In this document: positions 23,351 to 35,992 of the stretch, in pieces
How positions within the stretch are numbered: the stretch's first letter is position 1
Layout: each line of letters begins with the position of its first letter
Assembly: GCA_021186555.1 (NCBI GenBank)
Contig: JAJKFL010000010.1
Span: forward strand, 20,664,586 to 20,728,585
Length of the DNA: 64,000 nt
Direction of reading: 5' to 3'
Source of the DNA: Reticulitermes speratus
Taxonomy: Eukaryota; Arthropoda; Insecta; Blattodea; Rhinotermitidae
The notes under the pieces: generated by a model
The model's database searches: none
What the model was told of the DNA's origin: nothing
The model's input: the letters and a program-made list of their open reading frames with translations, nothing else
Made by a program: the position numbers and the translations under genes

Positions 23351-26300
23351 ATGTTTAAACAGCCTCAAATTATGTGAAAGTCAAAGTTATACATAACATG
23401 CAGACCACACAAAGACTGTAAAAATCTAAATACAAGAATACTGCATGTGGCTGTGACTTAATCAATTTTTCCATTGTAGGCACGGACCTGTTCTGCCAGT
23501 GACGCTGATTTCTCTGCATTTACAGCGACTCATAACTTGTCACTAGTGTATGCATTTGCAAAGGCTGAATTACCCTATATATCTAAATATAAAACAAGAA
23601 TTTTTTGCCCTAATCCATCATTTGAAAAAATGGGAGGTCATGTCATAATTGTGCACAAAGTTAAACTCATTCTCTACAGGCATTTCCTTAAAATATTGGA
23701 AGGTTGTCTTATATTCATGTAAATATGGTATGTGTCACACACAGCTTAGGTAGTTGGTATATGCTGGGTTTGTTTACAGGCATTGCTGAGATCAGTTACA
23801 ATGTCAAGCACTAAATCATGTATAAGAATATTACATTACTTGCCACATAAGGAAAAAAATATATATCTATAAATAAAATCTATACTACTCCCACTGAAAT
23901 TAAAACTTAAATTATAAATTCATATTATTATTGTCATATCTGGGTCCTAATAAGTCAATGCAGCAACATTCACAATATATGTATGTAACAGCCATTAATG
24001 CAAAATGTTCTATCCTTTAGTACAAGGCAATACATCTATATGCATTATCATCAAAGTCTTCATTCTTTATACAAACTGGGACATGGATCTAAATCATCAT
24101 ATGCAAATGATACAAAGTCCCTTAAAAAGAAATATCAGCCATCTTTAGAGTTACTAAGTCCATTTCATAGTTGTTAGCACTGAACAATGACAAGTACCTA
24201 CAATCACAAATGTGAGTAAATCCCATATGCTTTGATCAGATATCACAACTGTTAAGGGATCAATGACCATATCACTGAGGACTCCACATCTTACACATTT
24301 TTCTCATACATTCATTATTTTATCTGCCAACTACTGTTTGTCACTTCCCACTGCTACTCCACCATGCATGCGGGCAGTGATGTCACTAACTGATGAATTA
24401 CTGCAGCCACCCACTGAAACTTGATACAGTGAAATACCTTCTTGTGGACAGTGAAGTATCACAAAAGCAGCAGTGGAGTCACGTATTATATCAAAAAGCA
24501 AATGCAGTAATGTTATTTGTGCTGAAAATGTTTCATTTCTGTTAAATAATATCCACAAATTCTATTTGCTGTAAGCATCCTCCCAAAACATCTAACAAAC
24601 TATTTACTCTAAAGGAAAATTAAAATAAAACAGAGGTTAAGGGTTCTGACAGAAGAAAGATGTATAAGATCATCCAATAAACTTTTATGCACATACACAA
24701 TCACCAGCAACAAGAACCTTCAGTAAAAACATCTAAGATTCTCCCTGCTTCCTTATCTAACATCATACAGTAGTGAAATAATTAACAAAATTATATAAAT
24801 TTAAGCAATTTGAGGGGTGTAACTTATCACATCCTAAATGATATATGTCACAGCAAAATACCTGCATTAAAACTTTGTTCCCTTAACAGTCTGAATGTAC
24901 AAAATCAGTGTTCATGTCTTGTAGCTTAGGACTTTGTACCATCAGTGTCCTGTACAAGCACGATACATCTATTTACAGTTATTATCGTCTCTTAAAACAC
25001 AACTCCTGTCCTATAAGTTTCATACAATACCAATGATACGTAATCACACGACAATGATATGTCCTCAAAATACAATGATACTCATTGTTACATGACAATT
25101 ACCATCTTCCAATACAGAAAGTAATAGTACTAATATCAGATTTATTTTCAACAAGTTGTCATTACGTTACATAAATGAAGGCCAGCCACATTATATAAAC
25201 ATACACCTCCTGATGATAAGAGACCAACATTATAGTAAACAATCTATGTTCCACAATGTTATGCTACAAATTACTTAACAAAAAACATAATACACAATTC
25301 AATAAAATAAGTTTTGAAGTAAAATAAAGACTTAAGTATGCAGTCCTAAACCATATCAATGGTTACAACAAGGAAACTTTCAGATGTATCAGTTCAAATG
25401 ACTAACAAAGTAGTCAATATTTCTAAGTCTTTTAGGCATGATCAAAATTCTCCTTACCTGTATTTTTGATACAAGATAAATGCAATTTCTTTGGTACACA
25501 AATATCACAAATGAAAAATTTATACTACAAGGAAAAAGCTAACATAACCAAATGAAGTCTTTGTATCATAACGGAATTTCACAGCATTTTTTCCCCTTCA
25601 TCAATTTTGTAAACAAGTATGGAGTCATACACAACATTTCACACCCAAAACACCAAACAAAAAATTACTTGTAGTAACATGTAAGTTTAAGTGTAGAACT
25701 AGATATGCAGAAGGGTTTCATTATCAGAGTCCATTTTGCCAAGATTTTTCCCAGACTCATACAAAGTAAGAAAATAACCTGATTATTAGTTATGAAGGCT
25801 GTTATGGATAAAAAACATTAAGAAGAATAAACATTGCATCTCACAAAGAAATATGCTGTGATGTATTGCAATCAGTACAGAAAATGTAAGTAAATGTGGT
25901 GTCTGCAATGCAAACAGATATAAATGTACCTGAGTCACTAGCCCAGTAACATAAGCTAGTATGGAAATCATTCACCTGAGAATTAACTGGTTTTACACCA
26001 GAACCTGATAATACTATAAAATAACATGAATTGGTTTCCTCTGTGTGTCCAACAAACATCCGAAATATTAAGCAATCTATCCTGAAAGACTCGACATTGT
26101 GGCTTTGTGTGTTCATTTAATGTAAAATTAATTTATAAATAATCATTCCAGTTTTAATGGGGTACAGTAATTAATAACATCACTTTTTAAAAGAAGTTAG
26201 GCAACAGGATGAAGTATATTAATATTATTTATTTATTTGTTTGTGTATTTATTCATTGCAATGACCTCAATTTTTAACATCAGAGATAATAGTCTGCACT

Positions 26301-26946
26301 CTGCTTCACATTCAGCACCATTTACTTTTTGTACTTCATCCATCATGCTGTGTTTTAAAAGCACAAAAAGCAAACACAAAATTTTTGTATTTTTAAACAC
26401 TGCATGATGGACAAAGTCCAAAACCTGATTGATGCTAAATGTGATGATACACTACCAATATACTACAGAACTGTGTTACAGTGCTTTGTATTTAAGACAG
26501 TAGTTTTCTGACTTTTCAAAGCCAAAGAAGTTCACTTATCATGATCATCATGATTATCATCATACTGACCCCACTTTTTAACTTACTCAACAAATGTGTG
26601 TATTTATGTTTACATTTATGACCATAGTTTTATAGTTTATCAAATACAAAGAAATTCATCTTTAAATATCTCTTCTCACAGAGCCCTAAAATTGTTATTA
26701 CCTTGCAGTCTGATTCCAGCTTGAAAACAACACACAAAAAATCATCTGGTAAACATCCAGCTATTACACGGGTAAAGTAGCTGTCAATATGTAAAGGTCC
26801 TTATGTTTATGTATGTCTGTAATTATCCTGGGTACATGCTTTGTCCTTGTTCAACACACACCAAAATGCCACATTATTAAATTTCATCTTAGAGATCCCA
26901 TTCTGTTTTAGTGTATTGTAAATTAGTATCTAATTTCCATTAAATC
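23351..26946. other. Gene-free intronic stretch
   Basis: AT-rich with scattered short open frames. No finger exon, transposase or SINE recognised. Confidence 0.4.
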
Positions 26947-27325
26947 AGCTGTTTATTAATACAGTAAAACCCCGATTTAATGTTCCTGAATTTAGTGAAA
27001 TCCCGGATTTAGTGATGATCTTTTTATGTCCCGACAATAGCTCCATATAAACAATGTAAACCTCCATTTAATGAAAACCTTGATTCAGTGAAATATATTC
27101 TAATCCCCCAGCAATTCATCAAATAGGGGTTTTACTGTATTAATATTAATATCTTTATAGTATATGGCAACAGGTTTTGACCCACATTCAGGTAATCTTC
27201 AGGCCAATATTTAACATAACTGTAATTTACTTTATGTTATATATAGGCCTGAATATGAACTGAATGTGGGTTGAAACATATCGCCATATAATCTAAAGAT
27301 ATTAATATTAATAAACAGCTGTGGT
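26947..27325. mobile_element. Fold-back element interrupted by a MITE in its left arm
   Basis: The right arm (CTAAAGATATTAATATTAAT then AAACAGCTG) mirrors a left arm split by a 176-bp insertion: CAGCTGTTTATTAA on one side and TTAATATTAATATCTTTAT on the other. Inner arms TTTTGACCCACATTCAGGT and ACTGAATGTGGGTTGAAAC also match. Confidence 0.75.
26962..27137. mobile_element. pogo/Tigger-like MITE with CAGTAAAACCCC ends
   Basis: Ends CAGTAAAACCCCGATTTAAT and its mirror AGGGGTTTTACTG, flanked by TA (26960-26961 and 27138-27139). Interior repeats of ATTTAGTGAAATCC-type motifs. 176 bp, non-coding. Confidence 0.8.
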
Positions 27326-27945
27326 GATGGCAATTACATACTAATTTGTAATATCACATTTTTAAATAAAGTATACATGGTATATGAGCTGACCTCAAAC
27401 AAACTAAGAATGTCAATTCCTTCACTGCATGAGACCACAAATGGCCATGTCCTTTCATGGACCTGTTCCTTGTTCTTCCTCTCCAGACTTTTATAACAAA
27501 GAGATTTATTTCTTACCAGATGCAATATCACCACTTCAGCAAGATGTAAGTTTTTAAAAACGTACATTTCGGACAAAATAGACGGTTGTTATTTAACTGT
27601 GGGGTGGGGGGGGGGGTGAGGGAGAGCCTCTAAGCTTGCCCTCACTACAGCCAGAGCCAGGTACCTCTGCATGTTATGGCTGGCAAATTCCTGACTTACA
27701 TGTATGAGGTCCACATTTTGTTCGTACATAAATTACATGACATAACTACAGGCACTAAGAATTGCAATATATCACATTGGCAGCATATTCTTTGTAAGAT
27801 ACTGTTAGAACATTCAGCTGACATTTTGATTTAAGAGTTATGCATTCTGACTCACTGTAATAGACTACTGTCATTGGTCAGCAAAAGACAAAAACCAAAT
27901 TGCATGCCATATGTTAAAATTTGAGCAGGATGCATAAATATATAC

Positions 27946-27984
<39 letters not shown>

Positions 27985-28488
27985 ACCTTCTTTTTTCAGT
28001 CATCATTAGTCAGTAAGTGTCAGTAAGCACAACTCAAAATTTTCACACTTCAGCCAATCAACCATTCAGATTCATAAACTAATATTCTGTAAGAGTTTAG
28101 AATGTAGAATGATGAAGTGACAGTATAGAGGTACAAAGTAATGTACAATTATTTCTATCAGTTTGCCAAAATAAATTCACAGTACAATACAGAAGCTAGC
28201 TACAGACACATACCCCACAGCCTGCTGGAAAGCACATGCAGTTATGCATAAAACTAACTCCATGGACCTTGTGTAAGTTACAACTGCACACAAAACACAC
28301 TGCCTACCAGCTATGACCTCACAGTAAATTAGGAAGCATCAACAAGATCAGGATAGAATTCAAGCCCACAGACCCTGCTATCAGCACTACCCTCTTTCCA
28401 ACACAAACATTTATGCCTAAAACACAGAGAGAACAGCATACACACCAAAATTAAAAGGTTTAGATGAGCATGACAATATTTAATATAC
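27326..28488. other. Intronic stretch with poly(G) and (TA)n tracts
   Basis: A G-rich run sits near 27600-27617 and an AT dinucleotide run near 27948-27981. No gene recognised. Confidence 0.5.
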
Positions 28489-28740
28489 TCGTAGTCTTCT
28501 CGGGCCATCAGCCGTGTCAGATGATTTAAAAGATACAACGTTTCGGTGACTGGCTCCAGCCCCATCCACAGGCAGAACTGATATAACCCAGCACTCATCT
28601 GTCCTGTTTATATATAGGGTTACATCAGTTCTGCCTGAGGATGGGGACGGAGCCAGTCCCCGAAACATTGTATCTTTTAAATCATGATGCGGCTGATGGC
28701 CCGAGAAGACTATATTAAATCATGTCACCGCAAAAGTTTT
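28489..28740. mobile_element. Fold-back element, same family as 1290-1502
   Basis: CTTCTCGGGCCATCAGCCG...GATACAACGTTTCGG is mirrored by CCGAAACATTGTATC...CGGCTGATGGCCCGAGAAG. It carries CTGAGGATGGGG (28635 on) and GAAAC (28662-28666). It has a longer loop than the 1.3-kb copy. Confidence 0.8.
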
Positions 28741-29200
28741 AAAACTTAAGAGCATAAAAATGTCAATTTGAATAGTGCAGCAAGGTACAAATATCTGTTG
28801 GAAAGTGTGTCAGACACATTGAACTGTTTAAGACCTTCCTTAATTCATGCACTTAATGACCAAAGAACCCTACTTTATGCCAAAAGAAGGTAATTTCTAC
28901 CTGGGAAAAAGTGAGTCAGACACTTCGTGTAGCTCTTCGGCCTTTCACTGTGTCCATTGGTCAAACCTGTCATTAGGGCACAAGTTGTTAAACACACACC
29001 AAAGTATTTCAGATATATTTTGCTCATTTCTATTATAACTTCCTTAAAGACTGTCAGCCCAATATACTGCAGTCTAGAGTGTTACTGTATTCAGGGCACT
29101 GCTAACACTGACAGGTAAAAATGCTGTACAAGGTCTACATATCAATAAAGTGTTCAAGAATATCTGTGATATAAGTTGTCTGCATATACATTAAATGGGG

Positions 29201-29476
29201 GAACACGGTGGCACAGTTGGTTGAGGCACTGCGCTACAAGCCGGAAGGATGTGGGTTTGATTCCCGATGGTGTCATTGGAATTTTTCATTGACATAATCC
29301 TTCCGGCTGCACTATGGCCCTGGGTTGACTCAGCTTATAGCTGAGGCGGCCGGTACGTAGGGCTGACAACCTTACCACCTTCATGCACCGATTGTCTACA
29401 AATCTGGGAGCCTCAACCTCCTGGAACCCTCAGGGCCTGTCCAGGCCTGTAATGGGATTGCTTTACCTTTACCTTA
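29201..29476 (+). mobile_element. tRNA-derived SINE, family B, copy 2
   Basis: GTGGCACAGTTGGTTGAGGC head, a GGGTTTGATTCCC B box, the shared body, and an end in TTTACCTTTACCTT. Confidence 0.8.
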
Positions 29477-29579
29477 TACACAATAAATATTTTAACCTAA
29501 AAATTTCATACACAGCAAGTGAAGTGAGGAAAAGTATATTTAACACCCTAGGTATGATAAAGTATCTGTCCACACCATG

Positions 29580-29776
29580 AAGGCATATAATGGGAGCAGA
29601 GGTTATAGCTCCAATCATTCTAAACCTTGACTCCAGATGGAGGTGAGTGGTCTGACTTCATGACCAGGCTGCTTTAATTCCATGGAAAGAACACCTGGTA
29701 CCCACTGAATAGGAGGCTGAATACATCCCAGAGGAAGTCTGGATGTTTTGAAGAAAAATCTCTTACTGTTGTAGGG
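29580..29776 (-). mobile_element. SINE family D copy
   Basis: AGGTTATAGCTCCAATCATT, CAGATGGAGGTGAGTGGTC and GGTACCCACTGAATAGGAGG match the family at 45.3 and 62.8 kb. Confidence 0.65.
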
Positions 29777-32300
29777 AATCAAATCTGTTTATGTGTCTGT
29801 CTTCCACAATGACTTTCAGTAAAATGTGGTCCAGATAATACTGTCTTTTGATATCAAAACCCTTATGTATTTTACCAAATACATTTTTTAAATTTTGCTT
29901 TTCATTAACCTGCTCACACCAAACTACATGGCTTTCCTGCACATAAAACTCACTGTCACTGCTCAAAAACACACCAAACATTCAGTGTCTTTTGGCAAAC
30001 AGATAAAAATGTGAACCCAGTTGTGTCTCCAAAACAATCTTCATTCAGCTGTTCTCCCACAGGCTTGTGTTTTCGCTTTTAATTAAAAATACTTTACAGA
30101 TCACCTGGCATCATTAAACAAGTGCTCTCACATCCTCACACTTCTATACCAAACTTCTTCAAAATTACTTATTTAAATACCATAACATATAACAGCTGAG
30201 AGTCAATTCAGTTCACAACATCAACACCACCATAATTGCACAAACTCAATTTATCATCTTTCATAGAAATATCATCATAATACAGTACTATTTACGGTGA
30301 AATTTTTTTTCAAAGTTAAATACATACATCTCTAAAATGTTGGAATTTAAAACACTAAATAGTACATATATTCAAATACACTTTTTTTTTTCTTGGCACA
30401 TTAGAAGACTGGGCTAACTTGAACCCAAAATTTTTTGCTTTCATGACCTGTGTTTTTGTGTTAAATGCTGTTGTCTAAAAAAAAGTGGGGCACTCAGATT
30501 GTACAAGAACCCTCACACTGTTTTGTACTTTTGTTTGGCAAGGCTGACAAATAAAAAAAAAATTCTACAATCATTCTGGCGTCATGAGAACAATTTTCAA
30601 CAGTGTAAAACAGAGGCAACAATCATGGGGTGCCTTCATCTAGAAATTGGTCAATCTGAAAACATCGACATGTAAGACAATTTCAATCAGAACATCACGA
30701 AAATACTTTTCTTGAAGTTAACAAATGCTTAGAGCCCAAAAAGAATTGTATGCTTCAACATTCAAATTACTATCTACACCTTAATTCTGTACCACTTACC
30801 AAACCAAACACAAGAACATTTGAACATTCGGAATGGGTAATTGTTTCACTTTTTGAAGTCAAAACTTCTAACCTATGCTAGCTTTCTAATTATCTAAACA
30901 CTTAACGAAGTAGCTTTACTCATATACTCAGTATAAGGTGACAATCTCTCAAACTTCACAAACATTACAGACTTTACTTACGGGTTCCCAGGCATATTAA
31001 ACTGGATTTAACAAACTCATGGGAAGAACCATGTAAGAGACATAATCATACAATATTTTTTATAGTTTTGAGACATACATATGAGAATAGATTATGAATA
31101 CATAAGAAATTACTTTCTTTTACTTATATCCATATGACATACAATATATATGCTACTGCACCTCAAAAAGTCTTGGTACATAGGAGAAAGCAATGAACAA
31201 ACCCAGTATTATCCCCTTCATCTGACTATGGTCGTTTTAATTTTCTTAGCAAATACACATTATCATAGATGCCAAGAAATTTCAGGTGCAAAATATAATG
31301 CATATAATATTATTTAAATATATGAACAACATTTAAAATAATACAACTTTGTACTTTGTGTGTAATGTTATCTGAGGTGTCTTAAACCTGAATGTATACG
31401 CTGAACATTAATCCTGCTATCTGAAAACATTTCCATGACTGTAATATCATGGACACAAAGACAAAGATTAACTCATCAACATATTGATGGCTACTGATTT
31501 CAAGGCTGCATAAAAAAATGTAACATAACCAGTCGAGCGACAATGGAAATGCTATCCTCCCAGTAAGTCCAGGTAATACGTGTTCATGTTTTTAAAATTT
31601 GAATGTTTTATCTATACTGAGTCAGCTGGGTGAGGGGCAAAACTTCTTAGGTTCACACACAGAAAAATGTGTAGCAGTGTGTTCTGTTCCTGTCAAGAAA
31701 GTTGAAGGATATTTCATACGCTGTAAAAGTATAAAAAAAGTTATTACAAAAAAATTAAAAACCTGCATGAAACTTCACGTTTCACAACAGCAAACTCTCT
31801 CAAAGTAAGAACTAAACAATTTAGACTGTTCAAAATGAAAGGATATCTATCTGCTTTCTTTCTTCCAACAACCTACTGACCCACACTCATATATGTCCTC
31901 TTAACATACACTCTAAACTTTATTTTTATCATAACTGTTCTAACCAAAAATCTGAAACAACAGAAAGAAAACAAACATTTTGATAGAAAACATCCCACTG
32001 TGCCAAATATCAACTACAGGAGAACAAGAGAATATATTTGTAATACAGGAATAAAAAGGTTGTGTCAAACTGAACCTATATTCTTTAGTTAAAGAAATAT
32101 ATGCTTAAGCTTGTATGCACAACAGTCCAGTGCAAGTATATCAAGCCCAAAGTCTATCCATACAGGCATTTTATGTGTTGAAGTTCCACATTGAGCCTTT
32201 GTTTTAAGTAACAGAATAATAAAAATATAAATGTTTGACATGGCCCCAGTCTGATTCCTGTCATATCATGCAGCACTTCTCTTCTACATCCACAAAAGGC
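29777..32300. other. Gene-free intronic stretch
   Basis: AT-rich; no exon or element recognised. A 72-codon minus open frame at 29981-29763 has no familiar motif. Confidence 0.4.
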
Positions 32301-32348
32301 GGGGGGGGGGGGGGGGGGGGGGGGGACACACACACACACACACACACA
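32301..32348. repeat. Poly(G)25 followed by (CA)n
   Basis: Twenty-five consecutive G, then about eleven AC units. Confidence 0.95.
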
Positions 32349-32658
32349 ACAACAAACACACCAAAGAAAGTGTTGGGCAATTAGTTTCATGCACTGTGAA
32401 ACTAGCTGCACAAAACACACACTGTGACGCCCAACATGAACACGGCAAAATGTATATGCTGGGCTCAAATCCACTACAAGGTTTTCTCTTTTTCATATCA
32501 GGAATCAAAGCACTTGAAACAAACGTTCTTCAGTATGGGCACCACTTAATACTTAATCGTGATATAGAATAAATGATCATTTTATTTAACCTTCATTACC
32601 TGTGAACCAGGGAATTTAAACCTCCCATTAGTACAGTGCTATGGAAAATGAATAAATA

Positions 32659-32660
32659 TG

Positions 32661-32692
<32 letters not shown>

Positions 32693-32697
32693 TAGTA
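32659..32697. repeat. (ATGT)n microsatellite
   Basis: About nine TATG/ATGT units. Confidence 0.9.
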
Positions 32698-33542
32698 TGT
32701 AAGCTAGTAGCCAAACAGTATGTGTATTCTAAAAGTGGCAATGCTTGGCCAGCCAGACTGCAAGCACGTGCTGCTGCAATAGCACAGTGGCACATGGTGA
32801 AGAATAAATCAAGTAATTAAGAAAGGAATCCTATTTGATTATGTGTTTTACACCCTGCAGCCAACTCAGATGGAAATACAGTATGAGTTTTTATAAGTCT
32901 TTACAGTTTAACTTATCACTGATGTTCATTTGTTTCTTTACTCCATATCACTACTAACATTTTGTATTCACTGCAATTTTCATCGATGTGTAATCTCAGA
33001 CTTACATTGCTGCTAAATACTTCAGGTTTGTCTTTCTAATCACTTATCATGACTCTGCATGGCAAAAACTTTTATCTCTATATTCCAATCCAGTGCTTCA
33101 ATTACTGCAGAACTTAATTATTAAGATAAACTGCATTAATTACTAATTAGTAATCAGTATTTAATTTCATGACTGCACCAACAAGCAATGAAGATTGTGT
33201 TAAATGAACTATTATTTTTTCGTGTAACCACTGCTTTGCGCATAAGACAGAAACTGAGTGATTATAAGTGTTGATGTCTGTCACTAGTACCGCTGATGGC
33301 AGATGGACAGCGTTATCATAGGTGCTACAGAAATAAATGTAACATTGTACATCAGCTAATTATCGCATAAAAGACGTTTCACAGTGAAGTGTCTATTAGC
33401 TTCAAAATCTGTTCTTCTATAAAGCAATGGCTTCCAAAAACCGCTGAGTTGTTTCTCGATAAAAACAGACACGATAATCAAAGGCAGTCTAATACATTCT
33501 GTTGTCAGATGAGTAAACATAGTCCTCACATTGTCTGTCTAC

Positions 33543-33583
<41 letters not shown>
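33543..33583. repeat. (TA)n microsatellite
   Basis: About twenty AT dinucleotides. Confidence 0.95.
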
Positions 33584-33588
<5 letters not shown>

Positions 33589-34271
33589 TTTTGAACATTA
33601 ACATGTACAAACATATACTGTTCAGTTACAAAAATATAAATAGTAGGGTACAAAGGAGCAAAAAGACTTGTGTTGCAACATACTGCAATTATTCTGTGAG
33701 TGTGGATAATAGATGGATGCAGAAATGTCATTACATACTTGCCCATGATGGTGTTATGGCTTGGAATAGTGAGAAAGGTGAGACATCAAAGCTTCTCCAA
33801 GTTTCTTTACAGACTGAAGTACGTGGATGAGTGAAACACCGTTTCAAGACTGCTAAAGTATAGACTCGATACAAAACCATTTACTGACTGTAAATACAGA
33901 CACACTTCTTTATTTAAATCCTGCCACTCTTCCCCCAGCGGTCCCTATCAATAAGCCAACAAACTCAGAGGACATCTTTACTAATGTAACAAATGTTCGA
34001 ATGGCGGCTTCAGGAACCAATTCAACAGGACATGTTTACAAATGAAAAGAATGCCAACTGCCTTAAATATTTATCCAACATGAGTGCTTAACATGGACCT
34101 TGTAATTTCAAGAGCATGTATTAACCATAAATTAAGAAGTTAATCAAGATATATTTATCAATGAAAGTTGTGTAGTTTAGAAAAAACATCCTCACCAACA
34201 TACACAACAAATTTAGATGTCTCATTTCAAATGCATTCATAATGAATTTCTCACCTGAACTACATAATTAC

Positions 34272-34400
34272 ATTTAAGATAAAACACCAACAAAATGCAC
34301 AACTTATAAGGTGCAGATTAGCTCCTTATATCATGATATTATATAAGGAGCTAATCTGCACCTTATAAGTTGTGCATTTTGTTGGTGTTTTATCTTAAAT
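34272..34400. mobile_element. Perfect 60-bp palindrome (fold-back or MITE)
   Basis: Arms 34272-34331 and 34341-34400 are exact reverse complements around a 9-bp spacer. A similar TACATAATTACA lies just left (34261) and about 30 bases right (34435) of the element. Confidence 0.85.
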
Positions 34401-34582
34401 AATAAAAATGCACGGTGAATTAAGATTAAAGATTACATAATTACACTTAAAAGTCATCCACCTGATGGAAGACAAAAGATCGGTTTGGTATACATCACGA
34501 AATTACAGATCTCCCTTACGTCGTAATGTCTTGATGCACTCTACAGTACAAAATAAACGTCTTTACACATAGTTAATATGTG

Positions 34583-34765
34583 GCTTCAGGTCTTCTAGGG
34601 ACTGTCCCTGTGATGTAGTAGTGCCTTTATCTTCAAGGGTCAAGCAGTCCAATTTAGACTGAAGGTGACACATTCCTTCGAAATGTCAGGAGCCAGTCAC
34701 CCAATGACACAACGTAACTTTCCAGAAGACCTGAATAGCAATGCTATGAGAAACCCAAATTTTGC
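34583..34765. mobile_element. Fold-back element, family FB1
   Basis: CTTCAGGTCTTCTAGGGACT on the left and CCAGAAGACCTGAATAGC on the right, with GTGCCTTTATCTTCAAGGGT, AAGCAGTCC and CCTTCGAAATGTCAGG in the centre. Confidence 0.75.
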
Positions 34766-34798
34766 CTAGTTAATAGTTTTGTTGCTTAAAAGTTTTTG

Positions 34799-35462
34799 GG
34801 TTGTAGCCCGGCGTCAATTTTTGGTGTATAACCAACGTTTCGGGAACACTTGTTTGTCCCACCTTCAGGGGTACTTGGGGGTTATAAAGACCTAAGACCA
34901 AGACAATATAAGACTAAGACCCTGGTGTGACAAACAAGTCTTAGGTAAAAGACCTAAGACCCTGAAGATGTGACAAACAAGTCTTAGGTAAAAGACCTAA
35001 GACCCTGAAGATGGGACAAACAAGTCTTAGGTAAAAGACCTAAGACCCTGAAGATGGACAAACAAGTCTTAGGTAAAAGACCTAAGACCCTGAAGATGGG
35101 ACAAACAAGTCTTAGGTAAAAGACCTAAGACCCTGAAGATGTGACAAACAAGTCTTAGGTAAAAGACCTAAGACCCTGAAGATGGGACAAACAAGTTAGT
35201 AAAGACTAAGACCCTGAAGATGTGCAAAGTCTTAGTAAAGACCTAAGACCTGAAGATGGGACAAACCAGTCTAGTAAAAGACTAAGACCTGAAATGTGAC
35301 AAACAAGTCTTAGGTAAAGACCTAAGACATGAAGATGACATATTAGTTTAGGTGAAAGGACTAAGACTGAAGTGAAAACAGGTAACCTGACTGAAGATGG
35401 CAAACAGTGTACACGAACGTTGGTTTTACACAAAATTGACGCTGGTACACCAAAACTTTAGC
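34799..35462. mobile_element. Fold-back element with a 43-bp tandem array as its loop
   Basis: The left arm GGCGTCAATTTTTGGTGTAT, AACCAACGTTTCGGG is mirrored on the right by GAACGTTGGTTTTACAC, AAAATTGACGC. Between them is a 43-bp unit (GACAAACAAGTCTTAGGTAA, AAGACCTAAGACCCTGAAGA, TGG) with its own hairpin. Units are clean to about 35190 and then carry many small deletions to about 35395. Confidence 0.85.
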
Positions 35463-35633
35463 ACATGTGACCATGGCAGCCTCGAATTACATATAGTTAT
35501 ATTTATTTCATGGTGGAAGAAGAGAGTGACGGTACTTCTGAAGATCTACATAACACTAGGCATGGTTACAGAGTATAGCTGTGTCACAGAAGTTGATGGC
35601 ATGTGACCGAGCCCGCTGAAGATGTCATTGCGT

Positions 35634-35917
35634 TCACTGGTTCTGAGTGTGCTGTCCAGACACTAGATGGCCGAGTTCTTCAGCCTTTGGCTTCCCTAGA
35701 GCCCGTGCTGAAGACTTGTGCGTGGTCAATATTCTTGGCCGGTAACGGCGACTGCAGAACTCGCACATATATGTTGTGTCTGAGCGTTCATGTTTGTCCT
35801 GGAAATGACGCTTAAGGGAGTAATAACACGAGAAGGTGCGGCAACAGTATGGACATTCCTGAGGTTCATTTATACCACCGCTGGTTGGCGGAGGGATTCG
35901 GTAGTGCACGCCAGCAC
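35634..35917 (-). CDS. br: Zinc-finger terminal exon 4, broad-like (Z3-type?), second finger disrupted
   Basis: Encodes up to 93 residues in the open frame. A strong acceptor (gtttttccccctgcttgcag, minus strand) precedes GT, phase-matched with the other exons. A leader GAGVHYRIPPPTSGGINEPQ precedes finger 1, which is intact: C-PY-C, 12 residues, H-FQDK-H. Finger 2 begins C-EF-CSRRYR, but only 11 residues separate the second Cys from the first His and the second His is missing, because the frame reads HKSSARALG. The remembered family pattern has about TKNSL before TTHKS and LQHR after it. The data fit two small indel clusters, each a net loss of 3 bp with a local frame change. Either the consensus sequence is wrong here or this isoform has truly lost a finger. 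CPYC.RTFSCYYSLKRHFQDKH is typical of a broad isoform that I recall as Z3. Confidence 0.75.
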
Positions 35918-35992
35918 CTGCAAGCAGGGGGAAAAACTGCACTGTACTAATTTAGCTACATGTCCTTAAATAACTCAATGCAACTGTATATA

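Noticed and set aside
34900..35395. CRISPR-like array of regularly spaced repeats
   Set aside because: Units are contiguous with no unique spacers, and the setting is eukaryotic.
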